A stretch of DNA of 64,000 nucleotides from Mesobacillus foraminis (GTDB lineage: Bacteria > Bacillota > Bacilli > Bacillales > Cytobacillaceae), in contig NZ_SLVV01000001.1 of the NCBI RefSeq assembly GCF_004340465.1, forward strand, positions 450,730-514,729, written 5' to 3'. The notes below the pieces were generated by a model. That model worked only from the letters and a program-made list of their open reading frames with translations, made no database searches and was not told the origin of the DNA. Shown one piece after another: positions 44,388-57,524 of the stretch. The position numbers and the translations under genes were made by a program. How positions within the stretch are numbered: position 1 is the first letter of the stretch; every line of letters starts with the position of its first letter.

Positions 44388-45263
44388 TTAGTCCCCTTTA
44401 TCGACCGAGAGAAAAAACTCTCCCATTACCCTTATATATTCCTCCGGCTCCTCAACATAAGGCATATGGGCACTCTCCTCAAACACATGAAATCTTGAAT
44501 AAGGGGATAGAGAGTGATAATACTCGGTCGATTCAGGTGTGGCTTCATCAAAGCGCCCGCATGTATAAAGCGTGGGACAATGAATTTCCTTTAATCGGGA
44601 GGTACAGTCAAATTCCTTCAGATTCCCGAGAACCGTAAATTCCGATGGACCCCACATGATCTTGTAAACCTCGGGATTCCGGTACTGCCTGCCCGCTTTC
44701 AGAAATTCCGGATATGGATTCAATCTGCAAACAAACTGCTTATTAAACTCTTCAACAGCCTCCTTGAATTCAGGAGAATCCGTCTCTCCGCTTGCCTCAC
44801 ACCGTTCAATCACTTCCTGCACTTCTTTCGGCAGCTTTTTCAAGTTTCGCTTTTGATCCTGTTCCCATAGCGGCGCACTCAAACACGGACTTGAAAAAAC
44901 AATGCTTTTTACCCCATTAAGATCATTCAGGGCATAGGCTGCTGCCAGCGTAGTTCCCCAGGAATGTCCAAGAATGTGGAGTTCCCCCAGGCTAAGAGCT
45001 TCCCGTACTTGTCCTAGTTCCTCAACAAACCGTTCCAGCTTCCAGAGAGAGGCATCGGCTGGCCAATCTGATTTCCCGCAGCCAAGCTGATCATACAGGA
45101 TGACAGGGCGGTCAGCCGACAGAGCTTTTAGCCCCTGCAGGGAATAAGAGGATGAGCCTGGCCCTCCATGTAAAACAATGAGGGGAATGCCGCCAGCATC
45201 CTCATTAAACATTTGATACCACACCCGTCCCCCCGTTACTTCAATGAATCCTTCCTTCGACAT
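44388..45263 (-). CDS. proline iminopeptidase-family alpha/beta hydrolase
   Basis: About 291 aa from the ATG at 45263 (AAAAGGAGC upstream). LIVLHGGPGSSSYSLQ (oxyanion HGGP), YDQLGCGKSDWP and nucleophile elbow GHSWGTTLA (~98-106), acid in GRFDEATPES and His in EESAHMPYVEEP. Family S33 releases N-terminal proline or hydrolyses related amides. Cytoplasmic. Confidence 0.9.
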   Translation of the reverse strand: MSKEGFIEVTGGRVWYQMFNEDAGGIPLIVLHGGPGSSSYSLQGLKALSADRPVILYDQLGCGKSDWPADASLWKLERFVEELGQVREALSLGELHILGHSWGTTLAAAYALNDLNGVKSIVFSSPCLSAPLWEQDQKRNLKKLPKEVQEVIERCEASGETDSPEFKEAVEEFNKQFVCRLNPYPEFLKAGRQYRNPEVYKIMWGPSEFTVLGNLKEFDCTSRLKEIHCPTLYTCGRFDEATPESTEYYHSLSPYSRFHVFEESAHMPYVEEPEEYIRVMGEFFLSVDKGD

Positions 45264-45439
45264 TTTTTCATGCTCCTTTTTACCGTTTTTCATCATTATA
45301 CAACTCTTATAAATACTATAAATAGCTTTTAGAGTTATGAAGCTCATAAAGTCACATCGAAACACCTTGGGATTGAAGGTAATTAGGGCATTTTCACATC
45401 CACCTGGACCGCTTTCAGGCTGATTCGTTATTTATGCAT

Positions 45440-45523
45440 CGATTCTTTTCATTTATCGATCGATTCTTTTGGTTTATTGATCGATTTCTCCGGTTTATCG
45501 ATCGATTATTTAAGTTTATTGAA
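45440..45523. repeat. four tandem 21-bp units
   Basis: Units start CGATT and end TTTATYGAT: CGATTCTTTTCATTTATCGAT, CGATTCTTTTGGTTTATTGAT, then two more with changes inside. Junctions read ATCGATCGAT. A fifth, poorer unit precedes (GATTCGTTATTTATGCAT). It lies in the gap between the divergent iminopeptidase and galactonate clusters; there are no spacers, so it is not a CRISPR array. Confidence 0.8.
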
Positions 45524-45612
45524 AAACCCGTGTCTGAACGGTGACCAAGAACTCCGGCCAACGTATATGGAGGCAGGGACCTGTTTACGGCAGGATTAAA
45601 TGAATGTCTCTA

Positions 45613-45644
45613 TAAAAAAAGGACTGCTTAACTTGCAAGCAGTC
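45613..45644 (-). terminator. terminator of the galactoside/galactonate operon
   Basis: Minus strand GACTGCTT GCAAGTT AAGCAGTC CTTTTTTT, 30 bp beyond the dgoD stop. Confidence 0.88.
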
Positions 45645-45674
45645 TATCCCTTTTGCATTGCCCTCTGTTTAAGG

Positions 45675-46823
45675 CTACCATTCTGCTATTGTTCCATCTT
45701 TATGCCGCCACACTGGATTCTTCCATTTATGGCCCACTTCCGCCTGCTTTCGAACGTAATCTTCATTTACTGCAATGCCAAGTCCTGGTCCATCAGGTAT
45801 CTTGACAAACCCGTCCTGGTAATCAAAGACCGTTGGATCTTGTATGTAATCAAGCAAATCATTGCCCCTGTTGTAATGGATTCCCAAGCTTTGCTCCTGG
45901 ATAAAAACATTATGGGAAACGGCGTCCACCTGAAGGCAGGCAGCAAGAGCAATTGGTCCGAGCGGGCAATGCGGCGCAACCGCAACGTCATAGGCTTCAG
46001 CCATGGCAAAGATCTTTCTGCACTCTGTTATGCCGCCAGCATGTGAAAGGTCGGGCTGTATAATGTCGACATACCCATCAGATAATAATTGCTTAAAGTC
46101 CCAGCGGGAAAACATTCTTTCCCCAGTCGCAATCGGTATAGTGGTACCATGGGCAATTTCTCTCAGCGCTTCATTGTTTTCAGGCAATACTGGTTCCTCA
46201 ATAAACATTGGCCGGAACTGCTCCAGCTCTTTTGCCAGAATCTTCGCCATTGGTTTATGGACCCGCCCATGAAAATCGATGCCGATATCCAAATCGTTCC
46301 CTGCAACCTCGCGAATCGCTGAAACCCTTTCAAGCACGTCATCAATTTTTTTATGGGAATCGATGTACTGGAGCTCCTCTGTTCCATTCATCTTAATGGC
46401 TGTAAATCCGGCATCAAGCTTTTCCTTCGCAGCGATTCCTACATCGACCGGCCTATCTCCCCCTATCCAGGAATAGACGCGGACAGTATCGCGGCAAGCA
46501 CCACCCAAAAGCTCATACACCGGGGCATTAAAGTATTTACCTTTAATATCCCATAAGGCCTGGTCTATTCCGGCAATGGCGCTCATTAAGATCGGACCGC
46601 CCCGGTAGAAGCCTGAACGATAGAGCATCTGCCAATGATCTTCAATCCTCATGGGGTCCTTCCCAATTAAATAATCCCCAAGCTCTTCAACCGCGGCCTT
46701 TACCGTATGTGCCTTGCCCTCTACGATCGGTTCTCCCCAGCCTACAATGCCTTCGTCCGTTTCTATTTTTAAAAATAGCCATCTTGGCGGTACGACAAAG
46801 CATTCCAAATTTACAATTTTCAT
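45675..46823 (-). CDS. dgoD: D-galactonate dehydratase
   Basis: 382 aa enolase-superfamily enzyme. [40 protein letters not shown] and the metal-ligand segment [11 protein letters not shown], then [12 protein letters not shown] and [11 protein letters not shown] match DgoD over its whole length. Converts D-galactonate to 2-keto-3-deoxygalactonate. Last gene of the operon behind dgoK and the aldolase. Confidence 0.95.
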   Translation of the reverse strand: MKIVNLECFVVPPRWLFLKIETDEGIVGWGEPIVEGKAHTVKAAVEELGDYLIGKDPMRIEDHWQMLYRSGFYRGGPILMSAIAGIDQALWDIKGKYFNAPVYELLGGACRDTVRVYSWIGGDRPVDVGIAAKEKLDAGFTAIKMNGTEELQYIDSHKKIDDVLERVSAIREVAGNDLDIGIDFHGRVHKPMAKILAKELEQFRPMFIEEPVLPENNEALREIAHGTTIPIATGERMFSRWDFKQLLSDGYVDIIQPDLSHAGGITECRKIFAMAEAYDVAVAPHCPLGPIALAACLQVDAVSHNVFIQEQSLGIHYNRGNDLLDYIQDPTVFDYQDGFVKIPDGPGLGIAVNEDYVRKQAEVGHKWKNPVWRHKDGTIAEW

Positions 46824-46840
46824 AGATTGCCACCCTTTTC

Positions 46841-47839
46841 TTAACCTTTAGTAAGTGAAACAAGATTTCCAATTGCTCTGGATCCAATCACGGTGGAGAG
46901 ATCTGCCTGTTCATCGGCAGCCTCAATCACATGGCTGAATCCCAAATATGAAAAAACCTGGGCGAATGCCTTCCTTAGTGGATTCCCGCCGCCAATGACA
47001 ACCCATTCCTGCTCTTTTAGTCTCCGTATCATATGCTCCGCCATATCGGAAGCGATGACTGCACCCACCAAATAGTTCGACCGCTGGTTCTCGTTCATGA
47101 TGTCATAAAGGTGCAGAAGGCGCACTTGGAATAATGCCCTGGTCAGCCCGTACTTTTTACTGGATTGATAACCTGCAAGCAGATGCTCGGGTTCGATGCT
47201 GGCAACTAAATTTTTACTGAGTGAGTCTGAAAGGATGGTGCCCCTGCTGATTGAATGGATCGCTTCCCCGCCTAATGTCGTGTAACAGGATTCAATTTCA
47301 CCATTATTTACAAACACAAATTTTGTATGAGAGCCAGGCAAAAGGATGGACCCTTTCCCTGTAAGACCAAGCTGCTTCAGCAGACCAAAGGTTTCAACTT
47401 CCTCTCCCCTCATTACATCAAGCTGGCTGATCCCATCAGCCTGGATTCCTTTGAAAGCCCCCGCTCTGTTCTTCATGCCCGGGATAAAAATACAGGGAAT
47501 ATCTAAAAACCATTCAAACCTCTGAACCTCAGAGGATCTTGCAAAGTCTTCAATTTTCGAAGGTGCTTCAATATGATCGACCTTGTAAAGGCCCAAATCG
47601 GATGTGATCATCCCCGCAGCCACGATATACTGGATCTGTTCTTTTTCCAGAGCATTCCTAAAAATCAGCTCCTGTAATCCTTCCGAAAGTCTGGTTTTGA
47701 GTGAATCTGAATTGCCTGTGATCGCTGTATTCCTTACACCTACCGGCTTTTTTATGACATCCAAAACTTTGGTGTCTTTTTCACGAACTAGCCGTATACG
47801 AGAATTTGTTGTGCCAGAATCAATTGTAATCATATACAT
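46841..47839 (-). CDS. dgoK: 2-dehydro-3-deoxygalactonokinase
   Basis: About 332 aa. [16 protein letters not shown] (phosphate-1 loop), [18 protein letters not shown] and [13 protein letters not shown] are DgoK motifs of the sugar-kinase/actin fold. Phosphorylates 2-keto-3-deoxygalactonate. I take the ATG at 47839, but the one at 47851 is also possible; the RBS (GAGTGGTGATGAG) is weak. It sits 23 bp after the aldolase gene. Confidence 0.92.
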   Translation of the reverse strand: MYMITIDSGTTNSRIRLVREKDTKVLDVIKKPVGVRNTAITGNSDSLKTRLSEGLQELIFRNALEKEQIQYIVAAGMITSDLGLYKVDHIEAPSKIEDFARSSEVQRFEWFLDIPCIFIPGMKNRAGAFKGIQADGISQLDVMRGEEVETFGLLKQLGLTGKGSILLPGSHTKFVFVNNGEIESCYTTLGGEAIHSISRGTILSDSLSKNLVASIEPEHLLAGYQSSKKYGLTRALFQVRLLHLYDIMNENQRSNYLVGAVIASDMAEHMIRRLKEQEWVVIGGGNPLRKAFAQVFSYLGFSHVIEAADEQADLSTVIGSRAIGNLVSLTKG

Positions 47840-47862
47840 TCTCATCACCACTCGTATGTCAT

Positions 47863-48504
47863 TTATCTTTCATTGGCATTTTTTGGTACAGCCTCCACTA
47901 ATCTTTTCGCCCGCCGGCTGATTTCAGAAAAGTTTTTTTGGCTGATTAGGAGATCGTTTACCAGTGATGACCCAATGCCGACCGCAAAGCTTCCGTTATT
48001 TAGATATTCCGCAACATTATCCGTGTCCACGCCACCAACGGGAATCATGTTGACGTGAGGCAGCGGCCCTTTTATGTCTTTTATATATTGGCTGCCAAAG
48101 GAACGGATAGGAAATATTTTTACCGCCTGAGCACCTGATTCATAAGCCTTTACGATTTCTGTCGGAGTGAGGACCCCGGGAAATAAGGGAACATTATATC
48201 TGTTGGCAAGAGCGATGGACTCCTCATGGAGAGTCGGAGCCAGCAGAAAAGCTGCGCCAGAAAGGATGGCTAGCCTGGCTGTTTCCTGATCGAGCACTGT
48301 TCCTGCACCCACCAGCATGTCCGGATATTTCTGCTGTATCTTTTCTATGCCTTTTAGTGCATTAGGGGTATTCATCGTAATCTCGACTAACTGGATTCCC
48401 CCATCATACAATGCCCCCACAACCTCTACCAGGTCACTTATCGATTCTGAACGAATAATGGAAATGATTTTTTCCTCACGGATCTTTTGAAGAATCGTTT
48501 GCAT
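47863..48504 (-). CDS. dgoA: 2-dehydro-3-deoxy-6-phosphogalactonate (KDPG/KDPGal) aldolase
   Basis: 213 aa class I aldolase. IVEITMNTP-like VEITMNTPNAL, GAGTVLDQE, and Schiff-base Lys in QAVKIFPIRSFG, then IPVGGVDTDNVAEYL. Cleaves the phosphorylated keto-acid to pyruvate and glyceraldehyde-3-phosphate. The dgoKD neighbours favour the galactonate version over KDPG/Eda. Confidence 0.93.
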   Translation of the reverse strand: MQTILQKIREEKIISIIRSESISDLVEVVGALYDGGIQLVEITMNTPNALKGIEKIQQKYPDMLVGAGTVLDQETARLAILSGAAFLLAPTLHEESIALANRYNVPLFPGVLTPTEIVKAYESGAQAVKIFPIRSFGSQYIKDIKGPLPHVNMIPVGGVDTDNVAEYLNNGSFAVGIGSSLVNDLLISQKNFSEISRRAKRLVEAVPKNANER

Positions 48505-48536
48505 AAGTAGCTTTCCCTCCTTTCAAGGGGTATTGG

Positions 48537-48570
48537 AATCCTATTGCGCGAAGGAAGGCACAATAGGATT
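48537..48570 (-). other. intercistronic hairpin between lacZ and dgoA
   Basis: AATCCTATTG and CAATAGGATT form a 10-bp stem with a 14-nt loop. On the transcribed strand no U-tract follows, so it is more likely an mRNA-stability or processing element than a terminator. Confidence 0.6.
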
Positions 48571-48578
48571 CTTTTATT

Positions 48579-51776
<3,198 letters not shown>

Positions 51777-51830
51777 TTAATTTAATTTTTTAACCATGAA
51801 GCAAGCATGCTGAATAAAAATACTGGCCCA

Positions 51831-52661
51831 CTAACCTTTAACGGAGCCGCCAAATACTCCAGAAACAAAGTGTTTTTGAAAGAATAAAAACAAAATCAGC
51901 ATAGGAATTAACCCGATAGCTGCCGAAACCATCACTTGGCCATACTGAACCACCTGGCCTGGCTGAACCATCATGGACAGCATCAAAGGCAACGTATACA
52001 TTTCTTTTGAGGAAACAACAACCAAGGGCCAGATAAAATTGCCCCATTGCTGCATAAAGGTTACAATTCCAAGCGCAGCACAGGCAGGCTTCATGACTGG
52101 CAGGACAATCCGAAAGAAAATTCCGAAATCTCTGCAGCCATCAATCTTTGCTGCTTCGATTAAGTCATCGGGAAATGCCAGCATTTGCTGCCTCATTAAA
52201 AACACTCCAAAAGGGGTAACCAAATAAGGAATGATTAAAGCAAAGTAAGTATCCATCCAGTTAAAATTCATCATAATGATGAACATGGGAACGAGCATCA
52301 CCTGAGTCGGAACCATCATGATCAGCAAAACGCTAAAGAACAAGGAATCCCGTCCCTTAAAGCGATATTTTGCAAATGCATAACCCGCCAATGCAGAGAA
52401 AAAAATAGTTGTTACAGTTGTAATCCCTGATACAGCCAGGCTATTAATCAATGCCCGCCAGAGGGGCCAGCTCCCAGCCAGGTTCATAAGATTGTCCATA
52501 AAATTCCCGCCTGGCACCAACGTAGGAGGAACCTTAAAAATTTGAGAATCCTTCAAGGTAGAAGCCGTAAACATCCAATAAAAAGGAAAGACCGAAATCG
52601 TTACACCAATAAGGGCAATGATATAAAGGAGCAGCTTGTTAAACTCACGTTTTGCCTGCAT
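51831..52661 (-). CDS. carbohydrate ABC transporter permease (MalG/LacG type)
   Basis: 276 aa, six membrane segments, with the EAA loop EAAKIDGCRDFGIFFRIVLP (~166-185). Starts one base after the stop of the upstream permease (TGATATG), so the two are translationally coupled. Partner of the 52663-53610 permease. The ATPase is not encoded here; Bacillaceae usually use a shared MsmX/UgpC-type ATPase. Confidence 0.93.
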   Translation of the reverse strand: MQAKREFNKLLLYIIALIGVTISVFPFYWMFTASTLKDSQIFKVPPTLVPGGNFMDNLMNLAGSWPLWRALINSLAVSGITTVTTIFFSALAGYAFAKYRFKGRDSLFFSVLLIMMVPTQVMLVPMFIIMMNFNWMDTYFALIIPYLVTPFGVFLMRQQMLAFPDDLIEAAKIDGCRDFGIFFRIVLPVMKPACAALGIVTFMQQWGNFIWPLVVVSSKEMYTLPLMLSMMVQPGQVVQYGQVMVSAAIGLIPMLILFLFFQKHFVSGVFGGSVKG

Positions 52662-52662
52662 A

Positions 52663-53610
52663 TCAGATTTCTCCTCCTTTAGAAAGCCGGATCTGGAAAT
52701 AAGAAAGGATCGCGATGATTGTTGTCACCACATAGGCTCCCGCAGAAGCCAAGCCAAAATCAAAGGAACCAAACGCTTTGCTGTATAGATAATGGATGAC
52801 GGTCATCGTTTCATCCCTCGGTCCGCCGCCAGTCAATACAAAAGGTTCAGCGAACAGCTGTAAAGTGCCAATTGTCGACAAGATCGTACAAAAAAGAAGG
52901 ACTGGCTTTAACATTGGAACAGTTATTTTAAAGAAGCTTGTGATTCTGTTGGCCCCGTCGATGCTGGCTGATTCATATAAATCTTTAGGGACAGACTGGA
53001 GACCTGATAAAATAATGATGGAGTTATATCCTGTCCATCTCCAGGTTACGGCTATAATGATCAAAACCTTTGCCCATGTGCCATCCGAGAACCACTTGAT
53101 GCCATCCAGACCAACAGCCTTCAACCCCTGGTTAATCATCCCGTAGGTTTCATTGAAGAGCAGGGAAAATACCAGCGCATATGTAACAAGATCAATCAGT
53201 GCAGGAAGAAAAAAACCAAGCCGGATTAATCCTTTGAACTTCAGGCTTTCAGAATTAATGACGGTTGCAATCACAGTGGCTAGAATTAGCATGACCGGGA
53301 CCTGGACAATTAAGATGATCCCGGTTGTGCCGAGTGATTTCCAGAACATTGGATCTGTCAGCAGCATCCTGTAATTCTCCAGACCCACAAACGTGGTAAC
53401 TCCTGCCCGCCAGTTGCCAAAGCTTAAGACAAAGGAATAGATAAGCGGATAAAGCATGAATACGATAAAAAGCAAAAAGTAAGGTGCTATGAAGATATAA
53501 GGACTTAGATTAAGGAGACTAAATTTCTTTTTCCCCTTAACCGGAGTATTGGGGTAGGCTAGATTCGTTTGCTTTTCCTGTTCCACCGAGGACACTTTCT
53601 CCACCTCCAT
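52663..53610 (-). CDS. sugar ABC transporter permease (MalF/LacF type)
   Basis: 315 aa, six membrane helices. EAA-type loop YESASIDGANRITSFFKITV (~215-234). N-terminal cytoplasmic extension of ~30 residues. Second gene of the importer, behind the binding protein and a strong intercistronic hairpin. Confidence 0.93.
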   Translation of the reverse strand: MEVEKVSSVEQEKQTNLAYPNTPVKGKKKFSLLNLSPYIFIAPYFLLFIVFMLYPLIYSFVLSFGNWRAGVTTFVGLENYRMLLTDPMFWKSLGTTGIILIVQVPVMLILATVIATVINSESLKFKGLIRLGFFLPALIDLVTYALVFSLLFNETYGMINQGLKAVGLDGIKWFSDGTWAKVLIIIAVTWRWTGYNSIIILSGLQSVPKDLYESASIDGANRITSFFKITVPMLKPVLLFCTILSTIGTLQLFAEPFVLTGGGPRDETMTVIHYLYSKAFGSFDFGLASAGAYVVTTIIAILSYFQIRLSKGGEI

Positions 53611-53616
53611 TATGGT

Positions 53617-53643
53617 GGTACCCCTGAAAGAATCAGGGGTACC
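53617..53643 (-). other. intercistronic hairpin between binding protein and permease genes
   Basis: GGTACCCCTGA AAGAA TCAGGGGTACC is a perfect 11-bp stem without a U-tract. Similar hairpins protect binding-protein mRNA in other ABC operons, giving more binding protein than permease. Confidence 0.75.
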
Positions 53644-53652
53644 TGCTTCTAT

Positions 53653-54972
53653 TTACTTGCTGATTTCCAGGCCTGTTTCTCTTGCAGCCTTTTCCTCGGC
53701 CGCTTTCAGCGCTTCCTCAACGTCCTTGCCATCAATCACCTCGCCCAGGGCGCCGACAATTGTATCGTTCACATCCATGAAGTTCGAGCCGTAATCAAGG
53801 GTAGGGATATCTGTGGACAGCTTTCCAAAGAATTCGGATAGCGCAATTCCAAAGTAATCATCTACTTCCTTGAACTTCTCTGTTTCATAGTAAGGCTGCC
53901 AAGAAGGGAACAAGCCATATTTCATCTGAACATCCTGGCCTTCATTTGTCATGAGTGTGTACTCAATGAACTTCCAGGCCAGCTCTTTATTTTCGGACTG
54001 AGAGGAAATGGCCAGAACCGATCCTCCTGAATGGGATTGATTTGGACCTCCTTCCGTAAAGGCCGGCATTGGCATGATTCCCCACTTTCCTTTTTGATCC
54101 TCTGCCTGTGTTTTGATGGAGCCTGCATACCAGACGGGATATACCGCTGTTGCAATTTGGTCATTAGCAAACGCCCGGATTCTGTCATCCCATGTCGGAG
54201 CATCAACGACTAAGCCTGCATCCACCATTTTCTTGAACATATTGACAGCTTGTATGTTTTCCTCGGTAACAAACTTAATGTTTCCATCCTCATCATAATA
54301 TTGGGCTCCAAGCTGATTCATCAGCATACGATACATTTCGGCTATATCTTTAGAGCTCATTCCCAATGCCAGCATCTTTACACCATTTGCTTCCTGGATT
54401 TTCTTACCTTCCTCAATGAATTTATCCCAGGTTGTTAAAGAAGCTGGATCCACACCTGCTTTTTCAAACATATCTTTTCTATAATAAATTCCAACAGGGC
54501 CTAAATCCCATGGGAGCGCCATAACTTTTCCATCTTTATCTTTCACCAGATTGAGGGCAACCTCTGCAAACTCACTTTCTTTTCCATCCAGCCTTGCTGT
54601 CAGGTCGACAAACTGACCTTCAAACACGTCTAAAAAATTTGGGAAATCGCGCTGCTGAATTTGCATTATATCAGGTGCACCTTTTCCCGAGGTTAGAGGC
54701 GGAGTAATGCTGTTATAGTCACTCGTCACATATTCAATTTTGACTTTGGCCTTCGGATATTTTTTCATGAAATTTTCTGCTTCCTCAGTGAGCGAGTCAG
54801 CCGCAAGGTTCCAGCTGGCCACAGTGATTTCACCTGAAACTTCTCCCTCAGGCGCCTCTTTTTCCAATCCTGCCTCTGTCCCGGAAGTGGATTTGCCTCC
54901 GCCCGAGCAGGCACTAAGTATCGAAATAAGCATTACTGCCGCTAAAACAACTGAAAAATAGCGTTTAAACAT
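53653..54972 (-). CDS. extracellular sugar-binding lipoprotein of ABC importer
   Basis: 439 aa from the ATG at 54972 (GGGGGAAAT upstream). Lipoprotein signal LISILSACSGGG with lipidated Cys, then a type-I sugar-binding fold (ITVASWNLAADSLTEEAENF; WYAGSIKTQAEDQKGKWGIM). Binds the galactoside outside the membrane and delivers it to the two permeases. Confidence 0.93.
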   Translation of the reverse strand: MFKRYFSVVLAAVMLISILSACSGGGKSTSGTEAGLEKEAPEGEVSGEITVASWNLAADSLTEEAENFMKKYPKAKVKIEYVTSDYNSITPPLTSGKGAPDIMQIQQRDFPNFLDVFEGQFVDLTARLDGKESEFAEVALNLVKDKDGKVMALPWDLGPVGIYYRKDMFEKAGVDPASLTTWDKFIEEGKKIQEANGVKMLALGMSSKDIAEMYRMLMNQLGAQYYDEDGNIKFVTEENIQAVNMFKKMVDAGLVVDAPTWDDRIRAFANDQIATAVYPVWYAGSIKTQAEDQKGKWGIMPMPAFTEGGPNQSHSGGSVLAISSQSENKELAWKFIEYTLMTNEGQDVQMKYGLFPSWQPYYETEKFKEVDDYFGIALSEFFGKLSTDIPTLDYGSNFMDVNDTIVGALGEVIDGKDVEEALKAAEEKAARETGLEISK

Positions 54973-55149
54973 CCCATTTCCCCCTATAATAGTGTTTTTA
55001 GAAAAAGTCATACGCGATGTATCCTTCCTCGCATCCCTATAGTTTTAAAGGAATAGGAAAGGCTCCCAACATATGAAACTCGATTTTTTTATTTACCACC
55101 TCCCTAAAAATAAGAACGTTAATACGTTGCTTGCAAATTCTAGCGCACA

Positions 55150-55923
55150 TCATTGTTTGCGATTGCCCAGCCCTCTTGAAATGCTGCCTGCACAGGCTGT
55201 TAATTTAGCGGCATACTCCTCAACCATTGTTGTAGGAAGCCGGTAGGTCGGCGCCGCCACACTGACTCCCGCTACAACCTTGTTATGATGATTGAAGACG
55301 GGGGCAGCGACACAGCGAATGCCCAATTCATGTTCCTGCTCATCGATTGAGAATCCCCTGCTCCGGATTTCATCCAAATTGGCCAGCAGGCTCTCCCTGT
55401 TTGTATGAGTGTATTCCGTAAATCTATGGAGTCCCTTTTCCGTAATGATTTGATCAATCTCCTCTTCCGGAAAAAAAGCCATAATTGCCTTTCCAACACC
55501 TGTACAGTGGACCGGCGCCCGCCTGCCGATTCTTGAATACATCCGAATCGTTTGAGGGCTTTCAATTTTATCTATGTAAACGATTTCACAATTCTCTAAA
55601 ATAACCAGGTGAACGGTTTCGTCCAGTTCATTTACTAGTTTTTGAAGATAAGGCTGGGCAACTGTTCGAATATCAAGGGTTTCCAAAACGGTCTCCCCCA
55701 GTTCAACCAGCTTTAAGCCTAATAAGTACTTATCATTTTCCAGATTCTTTGTTACAAGACCAAAATTACAGAGGGCAGTTGTCAAACGATGGGCCGAACT
55801 CTTCGCCACCTCCAGTTTTTTTGCAATTTGAGTGATGCCCATCCCGCCTGGATGGTCCTTTAACAAGTTTAAAATGCATAAGGCTCTTTCTACAGATTGA
55901 ACGGAGGAATTGCTTTTTGTCAT
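55150..55923 (-). CDS. IclR family transcriptional regulator
   Basis: About 257 aa. HTH GGMGITQIAKKLEVAKSSAH (~30-49), then the GAF-like effector domain (APVHCTGVGKAIMAFF; GIRCVAAPVFNHHNKVVAGV). Start taken at 55923 behind GTGAAGGGATG. It precedes the importer by 177 bp on the same strand and is the obvious regulator of the galactoside/galactonate operon; IclR proteins often respond to the sugar acid of their pathway. Confidence 0.9.
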   Translation of the reverse strand: MTKSNSSVQSVERALCILNLLKDHPGGMGITQIAKKLEVAKSSAHRLTTALCNFGLVTKNLENDKYLLGLKLVELGETVLETLDIRTVAQPYLQKLVNELDETVHLVILENCEIVYIDKIESPQTIRMYSRIGRRAPVHCTGVGKAIMAFFPEEEIDQIITEKGLHRFTEYTHTNRESLLANLDEIRSRGFSIDEQEHELGIRCVAAPVFNHHNKVVAGVSVAAPTYRLPTTMVEEYAAKLTACAGSISRGLGNRKQ

Positions 55924-56162
55924 TGACATCCCTTCACCCGCCACGTTGGTATTTTCCCTTGTTCCCTCATACGGAACATTGTTCCTCTTTCATCAATTTT
56001 TACAAGCCTAGTTTAAGTAACATTCGAAACATTGTCAATAATAATTCAGAAAAAATATAATATTCGATAAATTTACAAGAGATTCGACAGCAAATTAAAA
56101 AAATACGTATTTGCGTAACTTAAGTTAGGCTTTTACTGTCTTATAACCTTTTTGGACAAAAT

Positions 56163-56206
56163 AAAAAACGCAATACTTCGTTCCTGTTTCAAACGAAATA
56201 CTGCGT
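56163..56206 (-). terminator. terminator of tRNA-Gly
   Basis: Minus strand AACGCAGTATTTCGTT...AACGAAGTATTGCGTT followed by TTTTATTTT, directly after the tRNA. Confidence 0.88.
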
Positions 56207-56217
56207 TATATATGTAT

Positions 56218-56291
56218 TGGAGCGGGTGATGGGAATCGAACCCACTACATCAGCTTGGAAGGCTGAGGTTTTACCAGTAAACTACACCCGC
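56218..56291 (-). tRNA. tRNA-Gly (anticodon TCC)
   Basis: Acceptor GCGGGTG/CACCCGC, discriminator T, encoded CCA; anticodon loop CTTCCAA; T-loop GGTTCGAATCC. Stands alone with its own terminator. Confidence 0.96.
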
Positions 56292-56451
56292 GAAATAACT
56301 TTATTTTGTTTTGTTTTGTTTACCTGTGTTCCTGTTGACTATTATTATATTACACGTTATTTCTGTATTCGTCAACCCCTTTTTGCAGTTTTTGTCGAAA
56401 CCCTTTTAGAAACCAAAAGTATCGGAATTCTCCACTTATTTTATTCTTATG

Positions 56452-56495
56452 AAGAAAGCCAATGCATCATACCATTAGCATTGGCTTTTTATCAT
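56452..56495. terminator. terminator beyond manA
   Basis: AAAGCCAATGC and GCATTGGCTTT pair; the better U-tract (TTTTTATCATTTTT) is on the plus strand, so it may act in both directions. Confidence 0.65.
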
Positions 56496-56498
56496 TTT

Positions 56499-57446
56499 TT
56501 ATAAATGGGAAACAATTAATTTAGCATTTCCAGTTAATTGATATTGGCCAAATTCCGAAGGCAGAAGGAAATGATCTCCTTTTCGGAACGGATGGGAATG
56601 GCCGTCCTGATTCAGAGCACCTTCCCCTTCAATTACACTTATCAGCAGGAACTGTTGGTCTTGCTCCAGCTGGGCCCTTCCATTTAAATCCCACTTATGT
56701 ACAGTAAAATAGTCACACTCCACAAAAGTGGTCATTTCGAGTCCATCTATTTTCTTTGTTGCGGACTGAATTTCCGGATCTGCAGATGGCACAGTTGTCA
56801 CTTCGATCGACTGCTGAATATGAAGCTCTCTCAAATTGCCGTCCTTATCACGCCGGTCATAGTCATACACCCGGTAGGTAGTATCCGAGTTTTGCTGCGT
56901 TTCAAGGATGATAATCCCTTCCCCAATGGCATGGATGGTTCCGCTCGGGACAAAGAAAAAATCTCCGGCTTTCACTGGTACTCGGCGCAGCAAGTCATTC
57001 CAGCGCCCTTCCTCAATCATTTTTGCTAACTCTTCCCTTGTTTTTGCATGATGGCCATAGATAATTTCAGCCCCTTCTTTACAGTCGACAATATACCAGC
57101 ACTCTGTTTTTCCCAGTTCGCCATTCTCGTGTTCCCTGGCATAGGCATCATTGGGATGAACTTGAACCGATAGATCATCATTAGCATCAAGAATCTTGGT
57201 TAACAGGGGAAAGCGGTCACCCTCGGAATCTCCGAATAATTCCCGGTGCTTTCCCCATAACTCTCCCAGGGTCAGGCCCTTTAACTTACCGTTCTTCACA
57301 ACACTCTGGCCATTTGGATGCGCGGAGAACGCCCAGCATTCCCCGGTCTGGTCTGAATGGAGTTCGTAGCCGAATTCTTTTAATGCCTGCCCTCCCCAGA
57401 TTCTCTCCTTAAAAATCGGCTCAAAAAATAATGGTTCTCTTGTCAT
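56499..57446 (-). CDS. manA: mannose-6-phosphate isomerase, class I
   Basis: About 315 aa from the ATG at 57446 (AAGGAGTG upstream). Zinc ligands in LSVQVHPNDAYA and GKTECWYIVD, then FFVPSGTIHAIGEG and ETQQNSDTTYRVYDY. Converts mannose-6-phosphate to fructose-6-phosphate. Third gene of the manR-manP-manA unit. Confidence 0.95.
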   Translation of the reverse strand: MTREPLFFEPIFKERIWGGQALKEFGYELHSDQTGECWAFSAHPNGQSVVKNGKLKGLTLGELWGKHRELFGDSEGDRFPLLTKILDANDDLSVQVHPNDAYAREHENGELGKTECWYIVDCKEGAEIIYGHHAKTREELAKMIEEGRWNDLLRRVPVKAGDFFFVPSGTIHAIGEGIIILETQQNSDTTYRVYDYDRRDKDGNLRELHIQQSIEVTTVPSADPEIQSATKKIDGLEMTTFVECDYFTVHKWDLNGRAQLEQDQQFLLISVIEGEGALNQDGHSHPFRKGDHFLLPSEFGQYQLTGNAKLIVSHL

Positions 57447-57486
57447 CTGTAACACTCCTTAAAAGTAATACCGTTAAATTGATGCC

Positions 57487-57519
57487 AAGAGGAGCTGATT
57501 ATTAAAGTCAGCTCCTCTT
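57487..57519 (-). other. intercistronic hairpin between manP and manA
   Basis: AAGAGGAGCTGA and TCAGCTCCTCTT form a perfect 12-bp stem. No U-tract on the transcribed strand, so an RNA-processing or stability element is more likely than termination. Confidence 0.7.
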
Positions 57520-57524
57520 TTCCA

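Noticed and set aside
45440..45523. CRISPR array
   Set aside because: Units are directly adjacent, 21 bp long and without spacers; no cas genes are present.
56217..56504. Plus-strand frame starting MERVMGIEPTTSAWKAEV
   Set aside because: It is the antisense reading of tRNA-Gly, a well-known false ORF.
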